In this document: piece by piece, positions 43,495 through 52,073 of the stretch
Layout of the letters: every line of letters starts with the position of its first letter
Position numbering within the stretch: the first letter of the stretch is position 1
Source of the DNA: Kribbella pratensis
Lineage (GTDB): Bacteria > Actinomycetota > Actinomycetes > Propionibacteriales > Kribbellaceae
Length of the DNA stretch: 64,000 nucleotides
Assembly: GCF_004365355.1 (NCBI RefSeq)
Contig: NZ_SODP01000001.1
Location: 508,191 to 572,190, forward strand
Direction: 5' to 3'
The notes under the pieces: generated by a model
Database searches by the model: none
What the model saw: the letters and a program-made list of their open reading frames with translations, nothing else
Told to the model about the DNA's origin: nothing
Position numbers and translations under genes: made by a program

Positions 43495-44220
43495 ATGAAC
43501 GATGGTAGTCCGATCGCCGACGTGGTGGGGCGCATGCAGCAGCGCCTCGATGAGCTGCCGGAAGAGGTCGCGCACCGGAGATACTTCCTGAGCACGTATC
43601 TGCGGACGACGCAGGCCGTGGGCAAGGCGATCGACGACGCCCGCTTCGAGGACCCGGACTGGGTTGAGCTCTGGGACGTGAAATTCGCCGAGCTCTATCT
43701 GCAAGCCCACGACGCAGACCTCGCGCCGCGGCCTTGGCGCTTGGCGTTCGAGGCTTCGCCGGAGCTGCCGGCGTTGGGGCATGTGTTGCTGGGGATCAAT
43801 GCGCACGTCAACTACGACCTGCCGCAGGCGTTGCTCGAAGTGATCAGTGATGAGGACTTCCTGGATCCGGCGTTGATGAATCAGCGGCGGCGGGATCATG
43901 AGCGGATCGACGGGGTGCTGTCGGCGCGGGTGGCGGCAGAGGACGAGGAGTTGGCGGCGACCGGAGTGCGTAGCTTGCTGGACCGCGTGCTCACTCCGCT
44001 CAACCGGCTGTCGTCACAACGGTTCCTGCGCGAGTCCCGGCAGAAGGTGTGGCACAACACCACGGAGCTGCAGAGGGCGCGCGTCGCCGGCAGCTACGAG
44101 AAGCGGCTGGCCGAGCTGGAAGTGCTGAGCGCCGCCAAGGTCGCGGACCTGCTGCGGCCCGGTCAGGTGCTGCTGAGGCTCGCTGTGACGGGCTTCGGTG
44201 TCACCCTGCCGCCGCTTTAG
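43495..44220 (+). CDS. DUF5995-family protein
   Basis: The helical DUF5995 fold is recognisable: an N-terminal PIADVVGRMQQRLDELPEEVAHRRYFLSTYLRTTQAVGKAI, then PALGHVLLGINAHVNYDLPQALLEV with conserved Asn/His pairs, a signature of the family. Function unknown. GAGGAGA lies upstream of ATG 43495. The end overlaps the M50-like gene by 4 bp (convergent). DUF5995 proteins commonly pair with the divergent unknown gene here, but I cannot prove it. Confidence 0.8.
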   Translation: MNDGSPIADVVGRMQQRLDELPEEVAHRRYFLSTYLRTTQAVGKAIDDARFEDPDWVELWDVKFAELYLQAHDADLAPRPWRLAFEASPELPALGHVLLGINAHVNYDLPQALLEVISDEDFLDPALMNQRRRDHERIDGVLSARVAAEDEELAATGVRSLLDRVLTPLNRLSSQRFLRESRQKVWHNTTELQRARVAGSYEKRLAELEVLSAAKVADLLRPGQVLLRLAVTGFGVTLPPL

Positions 44221-44927
44221 CTCGGGAGTACGCCGGACCACATAACGCCGACCAGCAGACACCCAAGCGTGAGCAAACCAAACACTCCGACCCACAGCAA
44301 GGCGGGCACACCAGTCAGGCGCCGCAGCTGGTCAGCATCGGAGCTACGCCCTTGGCCACGCCGACGGGAGTGCTGCAGCTCGATAACCGCCCGCGGCGCG
44401 GCCAGCAACAAGAACCACGTCAGCAGATGAGCAAACGCGGTCTGTACCTCTGCCGACCCCCACCACGACACTCCGAACACCAACGCGCCAAACACCAGCA
44501 CGGACCACAGTCCGAAGAGATTGCGAATCTGGAGCAGCAGAATCACCAGGGCAAGCAACAGCCCCCACAAGAGCGCCACGGCGTACCCACGACTCAGCAC
44601 GAAAGCCGCAGCCAGGCCGAACAGCGCAGGACCCGGGTAGCCGGCGAGTAGTACGGCGATCATGCCCGCACCGGTCGGCTTGCCACGCGAAACGGTGACG
44701 CCGGACGTGTCGGAGTGCAGCCTGATCCCCGCCAACTTCCGTCCGACCAGTGCGGCGATCAGACCGTGCGCGCCCTCGTGGGCGATCGTGACGACCTGTC
44801 GCGTGTACTGCCACAACGGTCGCCAGGCGATCAGCAGCAGCGCGGCCACACCGGTCCCGATCACCAGCCGCAGGGACGGCTCGGGCTGGACCGATGTGAT
44901 GCTGTTCCAGAACTCACTCACCCGCAC
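44217..44927 (-). CDS. M50B-like membrane metallopeptidase
   Basis: A 236-residue polytopic protein with six to seven hydrophobic helices. The zinc-binding H-E-x-x-H motif HEGAH is at residues 50-54 within a membrane segment, and a second site-2-protease-type D-G/N-P-G motif is represented by GYPGPALFGLAA. It resembles the M50B peptidase (CPBP/SpoIVFB-like) family of actinobacteria, so intramembrane proteolysis is plausible. The substrate is unknown. No regulated sigma or anti-sigma gene is adjacent. Confidence 0.8.
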   Translation of the reverse strand: MRVSEFWNSITSVQPEPSLRLVIGTGVAALLLIAWRPLWQYTRQVVTIAHEGAHGLIAALVGRKLAGIRLHSDTSGVTVSRGKPTGAGMIAVLLAGYPGPALFGLAAAFVLSRGYAVALLWGLLLALVILLLQIRNLFGLWSVLVFGALVFGVSWWGSAEVQTAFAHLLTWFLLLAAPRAVIELQHSRRRGQGRSSDADQLRRLTGVPALLWVGVFGLLTLGCLLVGVMWSGVLPS

Positions 44928-44952
44928 ATCCTGACAGGCGGGTGGTCAACCC

Positions 44953-46128
44953 TCAGGGAAAGGGGATGTGCACGGTGACCCGTTCGCGGAGTTGCTCGCT
45001 GATCAGCCACAGTTCACCGGTCGCCGGCCAGTACGACAGGTTCTCGGTGTTCTTCGGCGCTTTCGTCCAGACAGTTGTCGACATCTCGCCGGTCCCGCGG
45101 TGCAGACAACTTGGGTAGTCGACCCCGTCGCCGATGTTGCCGGCGTACTCCGGGCACACGCCCGTGATCACGAACTCGTTGTTGTACGAGACCGCGCCCT
45201 GCATCCCCCACACCGGCGAGTCGAACGCCTCGACCGCGTGCACCACTCCGTCGGCGCCGGTCCGGGGCAGACCGGTCGACTCGTCGAGCGGCCAGCGCAC
45301 GATCCGCCCACCGCCGCGCTCGGTGTGCTCGACCGCGACGAACGAGCCGGTGCCGCCGTGATCGATCCCGAGCGATGCGAAGCAGGGCTTGTCGCCGGTC
45401 GTGTTCGCGCAGCCGCCGCCGGCGTACCAGTAGGCGCCGACCTGGGGCAGGGCGAAGGCGTGCCACAGCGCGTGATACTTGCCGTCGGCACCTAGTCCGA
45501 CCTCTCCGGTGCTGGTGTCGGTCCGCCAGATGTGTCGCAGGTCGAACACCCGCAGCACCGACCCGCCGGTCGCCACCACCAGCATGTTCCCGGACCAGAA
45601 CAGCCCGTGGCCGTGCCCGGGGATCGCCTGGAAGTTCCCGTCCGCGGTCGGCTCGACCAGCAACACGTGCCGGTACTTGTTCGTCGCCAGATCGAGGAAC
45701 GACACCCGGATCGCGGTGTCGTCGCCGTTGTGCCAGCTCGCGACCGCGACGCGCCGGGCGCCGCCGGCCGGCTGCGCGTCCCCGGACCCGCTCACGCCCT
45801 GTGGAATCCAGACGTTCTCGTCGTCGTCCTCGCCGTCCTGCCAGCAGAAGCCTTGCGGGTCCAGAGATGCGGTCAGGTACGTCGGATGGCACAGTGGCCG
45901 GCCGGTCCGGTTGGACGCGGCGAGCACCTCGGTGACTCCGACCGGCGCCAGCTGCGGCTTGGTCTCCAGCTGGGCGACGCGATCGCCGTACGTCGCGAAC
46001 GTGTCGCCGGAGACCAGCTGGAAGCCGGTCGCATCGATGCGCGGGAACGCGGCAGCGGCCTGAGCGGTCTGGGCGGGCAGGACGCCGATCAGGAGGGCGG
46101 CCGTTAATAACAAACGACTGATCCGCAT
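44953..46128 (-). CDS. Secreted protein, probably beta-propeller
   Basis: A signal peptide at residues 1-25 (LLLTAALLIGVLPAQTAQAAA) precedes a ~370-residue mature protein with repeated W-rich and G-rich strands. Four to five paired cysteines (PLCHPTYL, GFCWQDG, GGCANTTGDKPCF, GVCPEYAGNIGDGVDYPSCLH) suggest extracellular disulfides. No catalytic triad is obvious. It has the look of a secreted sugar- or surface-binding propeller. It is divergent from the S41 protease gene. Confidence 0.72.
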   Translation of the reverse strand: MRISRLLLTAALLIGVLPAQTAQAAAAFPRIDATGFQLVSGDTFATYGDRVAQLETKPQLAPVGVTEVLAASNRTGRPLCHPTYLTASLDPQGFCWQDGEDDDENVWIPQGVSGSGDAQPAGGARRVAVASWHNGDDTAIRVSFLDLATNKYRHVLLVEPTADGNFQAIPGHGHGLFWSGNMLVVATGGSVLRVFDLRHIWRTDTSTGEVGLGADGKYHALWHAFALPQVGAYWYAGGGCANTTGDKPCFASLGIDHGGTGSFVAVEHTERGGGRIVRWPLDESTGLPRTGADGVVHAVEAFDSPVWGMQGAVSYNNEFVITGVCPEYAGNIGDGVDYPSCLHRGTGEMSTTVWTKAPKNTENLSYWPATGELWLISEQLRERVTVHIPFP

Positions 46129-46257
46129 GCTTCTGATAGTGATTGACGACGTCGTGGTCTGTCGTGGCAGAACGGCGTGGCGCGCCGTTGACATCGTCCG
46201 GTGCGCGAACGACCGTGGAGAGATCGCGGGGGAGGGGCCGCTTTGCTTGGGGGGAAC

Positions 46258-48261
46258 ATGTCTCAACCACGCACGATGACACGCACGGGGAAGAAGACCG
46301 CAGCCGCTGCCAAGAAGACCGCCGCCAGGCGGCGGACCTCGGCAGCCGTCGACGAAGCAGCGGCCGTCCCGCTGCCGGATTTCCTCGAGGCCGCAGGGAC
46401 GCTGACGCTCGACCAGCGCAGACTGCTGGTGGACCAAGCGCTGCTGCTACTCGGTGAGAACTACGTGCACCTGCCGCTCAAGGTCGCGATGCACGCGGTC
46501 AACCCGCTGCAGCGCCTGAGGGTGTTGCGCGCCCGGATGGAGCGCCAGACGGACGACACGATGCAGGAAGAGTGGATGTTCCATCGCGAGATGTCGAGCA
46601 TCTTCCACTCGGTCCGCGATCTGCACACGAACTATCTGCTGCCGGTGCCGTTCGCAGGGAAGATCGCGTTCCTGCCGTTCATGATCGAGAAGTGCTACGA
46701 CCCCGAAGGCGCTGGAGGCGCTGGAGACACCGAGCACTACCTCATCACCCGCACGATCACCGGCTACCAGGCGCCGCAGTTCGGTCCGGGCGCCGAGGTG
46801 ACGCACTGGAACGGTACGCCGATCGCCCGCGCGGTCGCCCTGAACGGAGCACTGTTCGCCGGCAGCAACGACGCCGCGAACCTCGCCCGCGGGCTCGAAT
46901 CGCTCACGCTCCGCCCGCTCGTGATCCAGTCCCCGCCCGACGAGGACTGGGTGACGCTGACGTACGTCGGTCTCGACGGCTCGAACCAGGAGCTCCGCGA
47001 GCAATGGAAGGTCGCCACCAACCTCCCGCCGATGACGGACCTGGACGCGGTCAGCGAGTCCTCGGCGTTGATGGGTCTCGATCTCGACTCGGACGAGAAG
47101 TCACGCGCGAAGAAGGCTTTGTACGTGCGCGACGTCGTCGAACTCGAACGCGGTCAGAGCTCGGCCGAACTCGCCGCGCCGGCTGCCGTCGCGGGCGCCG
47201 ATGTGCCGACCACCATGCCCGGCGTCTTCCGGGCCCGTGAGGTCGTCACGTCGTCGGGCACCTTCGGTCACCTGCGGATCTTCACGTTCAGCGTGCAGGA
47301 CCCGGTCGCGTTCCGGGACGAGTTCGTCCGGCTGGCCGCGATGCTGCCGCAGAACGGCCTGATCGTCGACGTACGCGACAACGGCGGCGGACACATCTAT
47401 GCCGGCGAGTTCACGCTGCAGACGATGACGCCGCGGCGGATCTCGCCGGAGCCCGTGCAGTTCATCAGTACGCCGCTCAACCTGAAGATCTGCCGCCGGC
47501 ACAAGGACAACCCGTCCGGGATCGACCTCGGTCCGTGGTTCGACTCGCTGGACCTGGCGATCGAGACCGGTGCGCAGTACTCCGCGGCGAAGCCGATCAC
47601 CCCGGAGGACGGCGCGAACGACATCGGGCAGACGTACCACGGGCCGGTCGTGCTGATCACCGACGCGCGGGTCTACTCGGCCACCGACATCTTCACGGCC
47701 GGGTTCGCCGATCACGAGATCGGCACGATCCTCGGCGTCGACGACAACACCGGGGCGGGCGGCGCGAACGTCTGGACCCACGGCCTGCTCGCGTCGCTGC
47801 TGAACGAACCACCTCCACCCGACGAGACCTCGCCGTACATCGCCTTGCCGAACGGTGCGAACCTGAGGGTCGCGATCCGCCGCACCCTGCGCGTCGGCAA
47901 GCTGGCCGGTACGCCGGTCGAGGATCTCGGCGTGAAACCGCACGAGACACACCGGATGACCAAGGCCGACCTGCTCGACGGCAACGTGGACCTGCTGAAC
48001 CGAGCCGGTGCGCTGCTCGCGGCGCAACCGGTCCGCCGGCTCGACCTGAAGACGTCGCTCAGCGGTACCACGCTCACGGTGGGAATCGATGCCCAGAGCA
48101 TCGATCGGGTCGACATCTATCTCGACGAGCGCCCGATCAGCTCCGAGGATCTGACCGGTCCGCTGAGCATCGACATCCTCGAGGTGACTGCCGGCGCCCT
48201 GCTGCGGGCCGACGGCTACGCGTCGGGAACCCTGGTCGCGAGCCGTCGGGTTACCGTCTGA
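46258..48261 (+). CDS. Cytoplasmic S41-family peptidase with Lys/Ala-rich N-terminal tail
   Basis: Residues ~10-30 form a basic low-complexity tail (KKTAAAAKKTAARRR) like histone H1-type tails, then a helical domain. The tail-specific-protease catalytic fold follows: VTHWNGTPIARA is a PDZ-like segment near 185-200, the oxyanion strand is LIVDVRDNGGGHIYAGEF, and the catalytic Ser474 lies in VYSATDIFTAGF. The partner Lys of classical S41 enzymes is not apparent, as in tricorn-like subgroups. There is no signal peptide, so it probably works in the cytoplasm. The stop is 3 bp before the aconitase-X start, so the three genes form one operon. Confidence 0.8.
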   Translation: MSQPRTMTRTGKKTAAAAKKTAARRRTSAAVDEAAAVPLPDFLEAAGTLTLDQRRLLVDQALLLLGENYVHLPLKVAMHAVNPLQRLRVLRARMERQTDDTMQEEWMFHREMSSIFHSVRDLHTNYLLPVPFAGKIAFLPFMIEKCYDPEGAGGAGDTEHYLITRTITGYQAPQFGPGAEVTHWNGTPIARAVALNGALFAGSNDAANLARGLESLTLRPLVIQSPPDEDWVTLTYVGLDGSNQELREQWKVATNLPPMTDLDAVSESSALMGLDLDSDEKSRAKKALYVRDVVELERGQSSAELAAPAAVAGADVPTTMPGVFRAREVVTSSGTFGHLRIFTFSVQDPVAFRDEFVRLAAMLPQNGLIVDVRDNGGGHIYAGEFTLQTMTPRRISPEPVQFISTPLNLKICRRHKDNPSGIDLGPWFDSLDLAIETGAQYSAAKPITPEDGANDIGQTYHGPVVLITDARVYSATDIFTAGFADHEIGTILGVDDNTGAGGANVWTHGLLASLLNEPPPPDETSPYIALPNGANLRVAIRRTLRVGKLAGTPVEDLGVKPHETHRMTKADLLDGNVDLLNRAGALLAAQPVRRLDLKTSLSGTTLTVGIDAQSIDRVDIYLDERPISSEDLTGPLSIDILEVTAGALLRADGYASGTLVASRRVTV

Positions 48262-48264
48262 GGT

Positions 48265-49479
48265 ATGCAGACCCTTCACCTGACCGCCGAGGAAGAGGCA
48301 ATGCTCGGCGGTCGGGACGGGGACGGCGTCGCGCTCGCGATGCGCGTGATCATCGGTCAGGCGCGGATCTCCGATGCGCCGCGGCTCGTCGAGATCACGT
48401 CCGCACACGTCGACTCCTGCCTCTACCACGGGCAGGTCAGCCTCGACTTTGCCCACCGCCTCGTCGAGCTGGGTGCCCGCGTACGCGTCCCGACGACGCT
48501 CAACGTCGGCTCGACGGACCTGATCCATCCGATCCTCGTCCGCGATCAGGAACTGGCTGCCGCGGGGCGAGAGCTGATGTCGGCGTACGTCGAACTCGGA
48601 TGTACGCCGACGTTCACCTGCGCGCCGTACCAGCTCCCCAACCGGCCCGGCCTGGGCGAGCACGTCGCATGGGCGGAGTCGAACGCGATCGTGTTCGCGA
48701 ACTCGGTCCTCGGCGCCCGGACGGATCGGTACGGCGACTTCCTCGACGTCTGCGCTGCGATCACCGGACGAGCGCCGTACGCCGGCCTGCAGACGACCGA
48801 GGCGCGGCGGGGGACCGTGGTGTTCGATTGCCGGCCGCTGGGTGACTTCCTGCATTCAGAGCTGGCGTATCCGTTGCTCGGGCATCACATCGGGTCGGTT
48901 GTGGGTGCCGGAATCCCTGTGTTAGTTGGGATTCCGGCACAGGTGAGCGAGGACGACCTCAAGGCGTTTGGTGCGGCGGCCGCGTCGGCTGGCGGAGTCG
49001 CGTTGTTCCACGCCGTCGGCGTCACGCCGGAGGCGCCGCGCGAGTTCGCCGATCTTCCGGTGCACGAGGTCGATCTCGACACCCTGCACCGCGTCAGGCG
49101 GGAGTTGTCGACGACCGGGAAGCTCGACGCGGTGAGCGTCGGCACGCCGCACGCGTCGTACGCCGAATGTGTGCGACTCGCGGAGTTGTTGAAGGACGGG
49201 CCGCCGTTGAAGGTCCCGTTCTACCTGTCGACCAACCGCCACACGCGTGAACGGCTGAAGGGTTCCGAGCTGGACTTGTTGGAGAACGCCGGAGTGACCG
49301 TGGTCGTCGACACCTGCACGTACGTCACCGCGATCCTCTCGCCCGACTGGAAGAACGTGATGACGAACTCCGGCAAGTGGGCGCACTACGCACCCGGAAA
49401 CATCAACGTCAACGCGGTTCTCGGCTCGCTGGCCGAATGCGTCGCCTCGGCCCGCGCCGGTCAGGTCGTGCTCGAGTGA
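48265..49479 (+). CDS. Aconitase-X large subunit (cis-3-hydroxyproline dehydratase-like)
   Basis: A 404-residue protein of the aconitase-X catalytic family (DUF521). Family segments include the start (LTAEEEAMLGGRDGDGVALAMRVII), PTTLNVGSTD, YVELGCTPTFTCAPYQ, WAESNAIVFANSVLGARTDRYGDF, and the C-terminal TNSGKWAHYAPG. Cys in GCTPTFTC and in VVDTCTYV are candidate cluster or active-site ligands. Known bacterial members dehydrate cis-3-hydroxyproline or related acids. Its usual hydroxyproline catabolic partners are absent. It is preceded by the S41 peptidase gene and overlaps the small-subunit gene (GTGA). Confidence 0.87.
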   Translation: MQTLHLTAEEEAMLGGRDGDGVALAMRVIIGQARISDAPRLVEITSAHVDSCLYHGQVSLDFAHRLVELGARVRVPTTLNVGSTDLIHPILVRDQELAAAGRELMSAYVELGCTPTFTCAPYQLPNRPGLGEHVAWAESNAIVFANSVLGARTDRYGDFLDVCAAITGRAPYAGLQTTEARRGTVVFDCRPLGDFLHSELAYPLLGHHIGSVVGAGIPVLVGIPAQVSEDDLKAFGAAAASAGGVALFHAVGVTPEAPREFADLPVHEVDLDTLHRVRRELSTTGKLDAVSVGTPHASYAECVRLAELLKDGPPLKVPFYLSTNRHTRERLKGSELDLLENAGVTVVVDTCTYVTAILSPDWKNVMTNSGKWAHYAPGNINVNAVLGSLAECVASARAGQVVLE

Positions 49480-49889
49480 TCATCCAAGGCCGCACGCTCC
49501 ACCCCGGCACCGCGACCGGCGAACCGATCCGCCTCACCGCGCCGCTCTCGTTCTGGGGCGGCACCGACGAGCACGGCCGCATCGTCGACGCCCATCACCC
49601 GCAATGCGGCGCCGTCCTGACCGGCCGCATCCTTCTGATGGAATCCGGCCGCGGTTCCAGCTCCACGTCCAGCGTCCTGGCCGAACAGATCCGCGCCCAC
49701 ACGGCACCCGCCGCCATCATCCTGACCCGCCCCGACCCAATCATCCCGCTAGGCGCCCTGGTCGCCGCCGAGCTCTACAACCTCAACCTCCCGGTTGTTG
49801 TCGCGTCGTACGAGGCCATCCCGGACCACGCACTGCTGGACGTCAACGCGACGCCGGCCCACGCCACCATCACCTGGACGACCGCATAA
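49476..49889 (+). CDS. Aconitase-X swivel (small) subunit, DUF126
   Basis: A 137-residue swivelling domain with IIQGRTLHPGTATGEPIRL at the start, and the family motifs GRILLMESGRGSSSTSSVLAEQIR and PDPIIPLGALVAAELY. GTG 49476 overlaps the large-subunit TGA (GTGA), so it is translated in tight stoichiometry. Together the two form the heterodimeric aconitase X. Its 3' end overlaps the convergent MFS gene by 20 bp. Confidence 0.87.
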   Translation: MIIQGRTLHPGTATGEPIRLTAPLSFWGGTDEHGRIVDAHHPQCGAVLTGRILLMESGRGSSSTSSVLAEQIRAHTAPAAIILTRPDPIIPLGALVAAELYNLNLPVVVASYEAIPDHALLDVNATPAHATITWTTA

Positions 49890-51075
49890 GTACGGCGGTT
49901 GCGGCGAACAGGACTGCACAGCCGGTGAGAGCAACAGGCAGGGTGGTGAGGTCGGCGAGTGTGGAGATCGTGAGGCCGCACACGATCTCGCCGAGGTACT
50001 CGAGTTGTGCGAGGAACGAGTGCGTTGTCGCGCGGATGTCTGCGGTTGTGCGGGTGTTGACCCAGATCGTGCTGATCACGCGGGTCAGCGGGTTGACGAT
50101 TCCGTTCAGGAGTACGACGGCGATCGCGCCGAGAACCGGATCGCGCGCGAAGGCGAGCAGGAGCATGCTGAGTACGCCGACGAGGGCTGCCAACGCATAG
50201 TCGGTCGCGGCATGGCGGCCGTTGATGCGGTTGGTGACGAGTCGAAGTACGAGCGCACCGACGACCAGCCCGACCACGCCGAGAGCCGTGAACCAGAGGA
50301 TCGAGGTCGGCAGGCCGAGGTCGATCAGCTGCTTCTGGGTGAGTCGTCCGGCAGCGTCCGAGGCGCCGTTGACGAGGAACGTCGCGGCGAAGATCAGCAG
50401 GATCGCGCGGCTCCGGCGTACGAGCGTGACGCCGCGGACGAAGGTGGTCCACGACGTCGACCAGCGGGCTGCGCGGGTCGGGACCCCCACCACCCCGCCG
50501 AGCGGAGCGAGGCGGGCTGTTGTCTGTTCGAACTTGTGCTCGGTGAAACGGAACGCCACGTAGAGCGCGAGCGACATCATCGCGACGCCGGCGACGATGA
50601 TCGTGACGTCGTGCCGGGTCGCCCAGGCGAGCAGACCGAGCGCGATCAGACCGGTCGCGGCGCCGGTCAGCTGGGCGCGGGCGGCCCGCGTCAGGACGAG
50701 GTTGATCCGGTCGGGCCGATCGAGCTCGTCGGTGATCAGCGCGACGTCCGATCCGCTCGCGAACGTCCACGAGATACCCCAGACCACCTGGGTCGCGAGG
50801 AGCGCCGGGAACGACTCGAACAGTCCCGTCGCCAGCATCGCCGTACCCATCAGGACCTGGGAGACGACGAGCGACCACTTGCGGCTGATCGTGTCCGCGA
50901 TGACACCGGCCGGTACTTCGAACACGAGCGCGAACGCACTCTGCACCGACCCGATCAGCACGAGCTCGGCAGGGGAGAGGCCGGCGTCGACCACCAGGTA
51001 GACGCTCGTGACTAGCCACCACCCGTTGTGCAGGACCGCGCGCAGCCAGGTCCAGCGGATGAAGACCTTCTCCAT
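49870..51075 (-). CDS. MFS transporter
   Basis: A 401-residue 12-helix major facilitator protein. It includes EVPAGVIADTISRKWSLV as the motif A loop between TM2 and TM3. The N-terminus MEKVFIRWTWLRAVLHNGWWLVTSVYLVVDAGL starts the first helix. It resembles small-molecule or drug exporters; the substrate is unresolved. Start at 51075 is preferred; an upstream GTG/ATG at 51117 adds 14 residues. Its C-terminal codons lie in the 20-bp overlap with the aconitase-X small subunit. Confidence 0.85.
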   Translation of the reverse strand: MEKVFIRWTWLRAVLHNGWWLVTSVYLVVDAGLSPAELVLIGSVQSAFALVFEVPAGVIADTISRKWSLVVSQVLMGTAMLATGLFESFPALLATQVVWGISWTFASGSDVALITDELDRPDRINLVLTRAARAQLTGAATGLIALGLLAWATRHDVTIIVAGVAMMSLALYVAFRFTEHKFEQTTARLAPLGGVVGVPTRAARWSTSWTTFVRGVTLVRRSRAILLIFAATFLVNGASDAAGRLTQKQLIDLGLPTSILWFTALGVVGLVVGALVLRLVTNRINGRHAATDYALAALVGVLSMLLLAFARDPVLGAIAVVLLNGIVNPLTRVISTIWVNTRTTADIRATTHSFLAQLEYLGEIVCGLTISTLADLTTLPVALTGCAVLFAATAVLMRSSR

Positions 51076-51242
51076 GCCGGCCGATCCTTCCGGGGACCAC
51101 GGAGCGGCGCCAGCCAATATCGCAGCGCTGTGAGGCGAGGATCACAACGGAAAACGAATGACCGTTCTTGATCTCGCCGGTCTATAAGGAGCAGGGTGGA
51201 ATTTCAGAGAACGAGCGTTCGGTTTTGAGCTGGGGGTCGGGC

Positions 51243-52073
51243 ATGGCGCAGATGACTCTGGACCGGGTGGGGCAACCCGTACTTCCGGAGCTGGGGCGGA
51301 GTCGTGGTGGTGGGATCTGGAGGATCGTCCGCGAGGTGGCGCTGCTGGCGGTGCTGTTCGGGGTCTACAACCTCGGACGGTTCCTGTCGGCAGAGCATTC
51401 GGGGTCCGCGTTCGCACACGCCCATGAGTTGATCCGCTGGGAGGCCAGGCTCGGGCTGCCGAGCGAGGCGACGCTCCAGCATCACGCGCTCCAGGTCGAC
51501 GGGCTCGCCCGGGTCGCGAACCTGTTCTACGCAACAGTGCATTTTCCCCTGACCGCGATGGTCCTGCTGTGGTTGATGATCCGCCGCCCGGCCGAGTACG
51601 GGAAGGCGCGCTGGGCGCTCGCGTCACTGACCGGGCTCGCGCTGATCGGGCACATGGTGTTCCCGCTCGCACCGCCCCGGATGATGCCGGGTTGGGTGGA
51701 CACGGGAGTGCTGCTCGGCCAGTCGGTCTACGGGCCGAGCACGCACTCCGGGGTGGCGAACCAGTTCGCCGCGATGCCGAGCCTGCACGTCGGCTGGGCG
51801 CTGATGGTCGCGGTGTTCCTGATCCGCGCGACGCGGTCACGGTGGCGTTGGCTGTGGATCGCACATCCGCTGCTCACCTTCACGGTTGTGGTGGTTACCG
51901 CGAACCACTACTGGCTGGACGGTCTGGTCGCGATCGCGCTCGCGGCACCGCTGCTCCTGATCTTCGACAGTTCGTCGTCGGCGCGGACCAGGAAGGGTTC
52001 GCGTTCGAGCACCAGCCTGGCCGCGGCGGCACCGATGTCGAACCAGAGCCCGATCAGTTCGAGCCGGCCCTGA
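51243..52073 (+). CDS. PAP2-superfamily phosphatase (inositol-phosphorylceramide-synthase-like)
   Basis: A 276-residue protein with five to six membrane helices. The PAP2 motifs are MPSLHVGWALMVAVF with His182 in motif C2 and VVTANHYWLDGLV with His222 in motif C3; the C1 motif is represented by PPRMMPG. The family acts on lipid phosphates or transfers phospho-head groups. The C-terminal ~40 residues are Ser-rich and lie over the convergent carbonic-anhydrase gene. Start at 51243 is chosen because the conserved topology begins there; 51168 would add 25 residues. Confidence 0.82.
   Translation: MAQMTLDRVGQPVLPELGRSRGGGIWRIVREVALLAVLFGVYNLGRFLSAEHSGSAFAHAHELIRWEARLGLPSEATLQHHALQVDGLARVANLFYATVHFPLTAMVLLWLMIRRPAEYGKARWALASLTGLALIGHMVFPLAPPRMMPGWVDTGVLLGQSVYGPSTHSGVANQFAAMPSLHVGWALMVAVFLIRATRSRWRWLWIAHPLLTFTVVVVTANHYWLDGLVAIALAAPLLLIFDSSSSARTRKGSRSSTSLAAAAPMSNQSPISSSRP

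Noticed and set aside
49775..51145. Long antisense-like frame across the MFS gene
   Set aside because: Arg- and Gly-rich in a shifted frame of a real membrane protein; not a gene.
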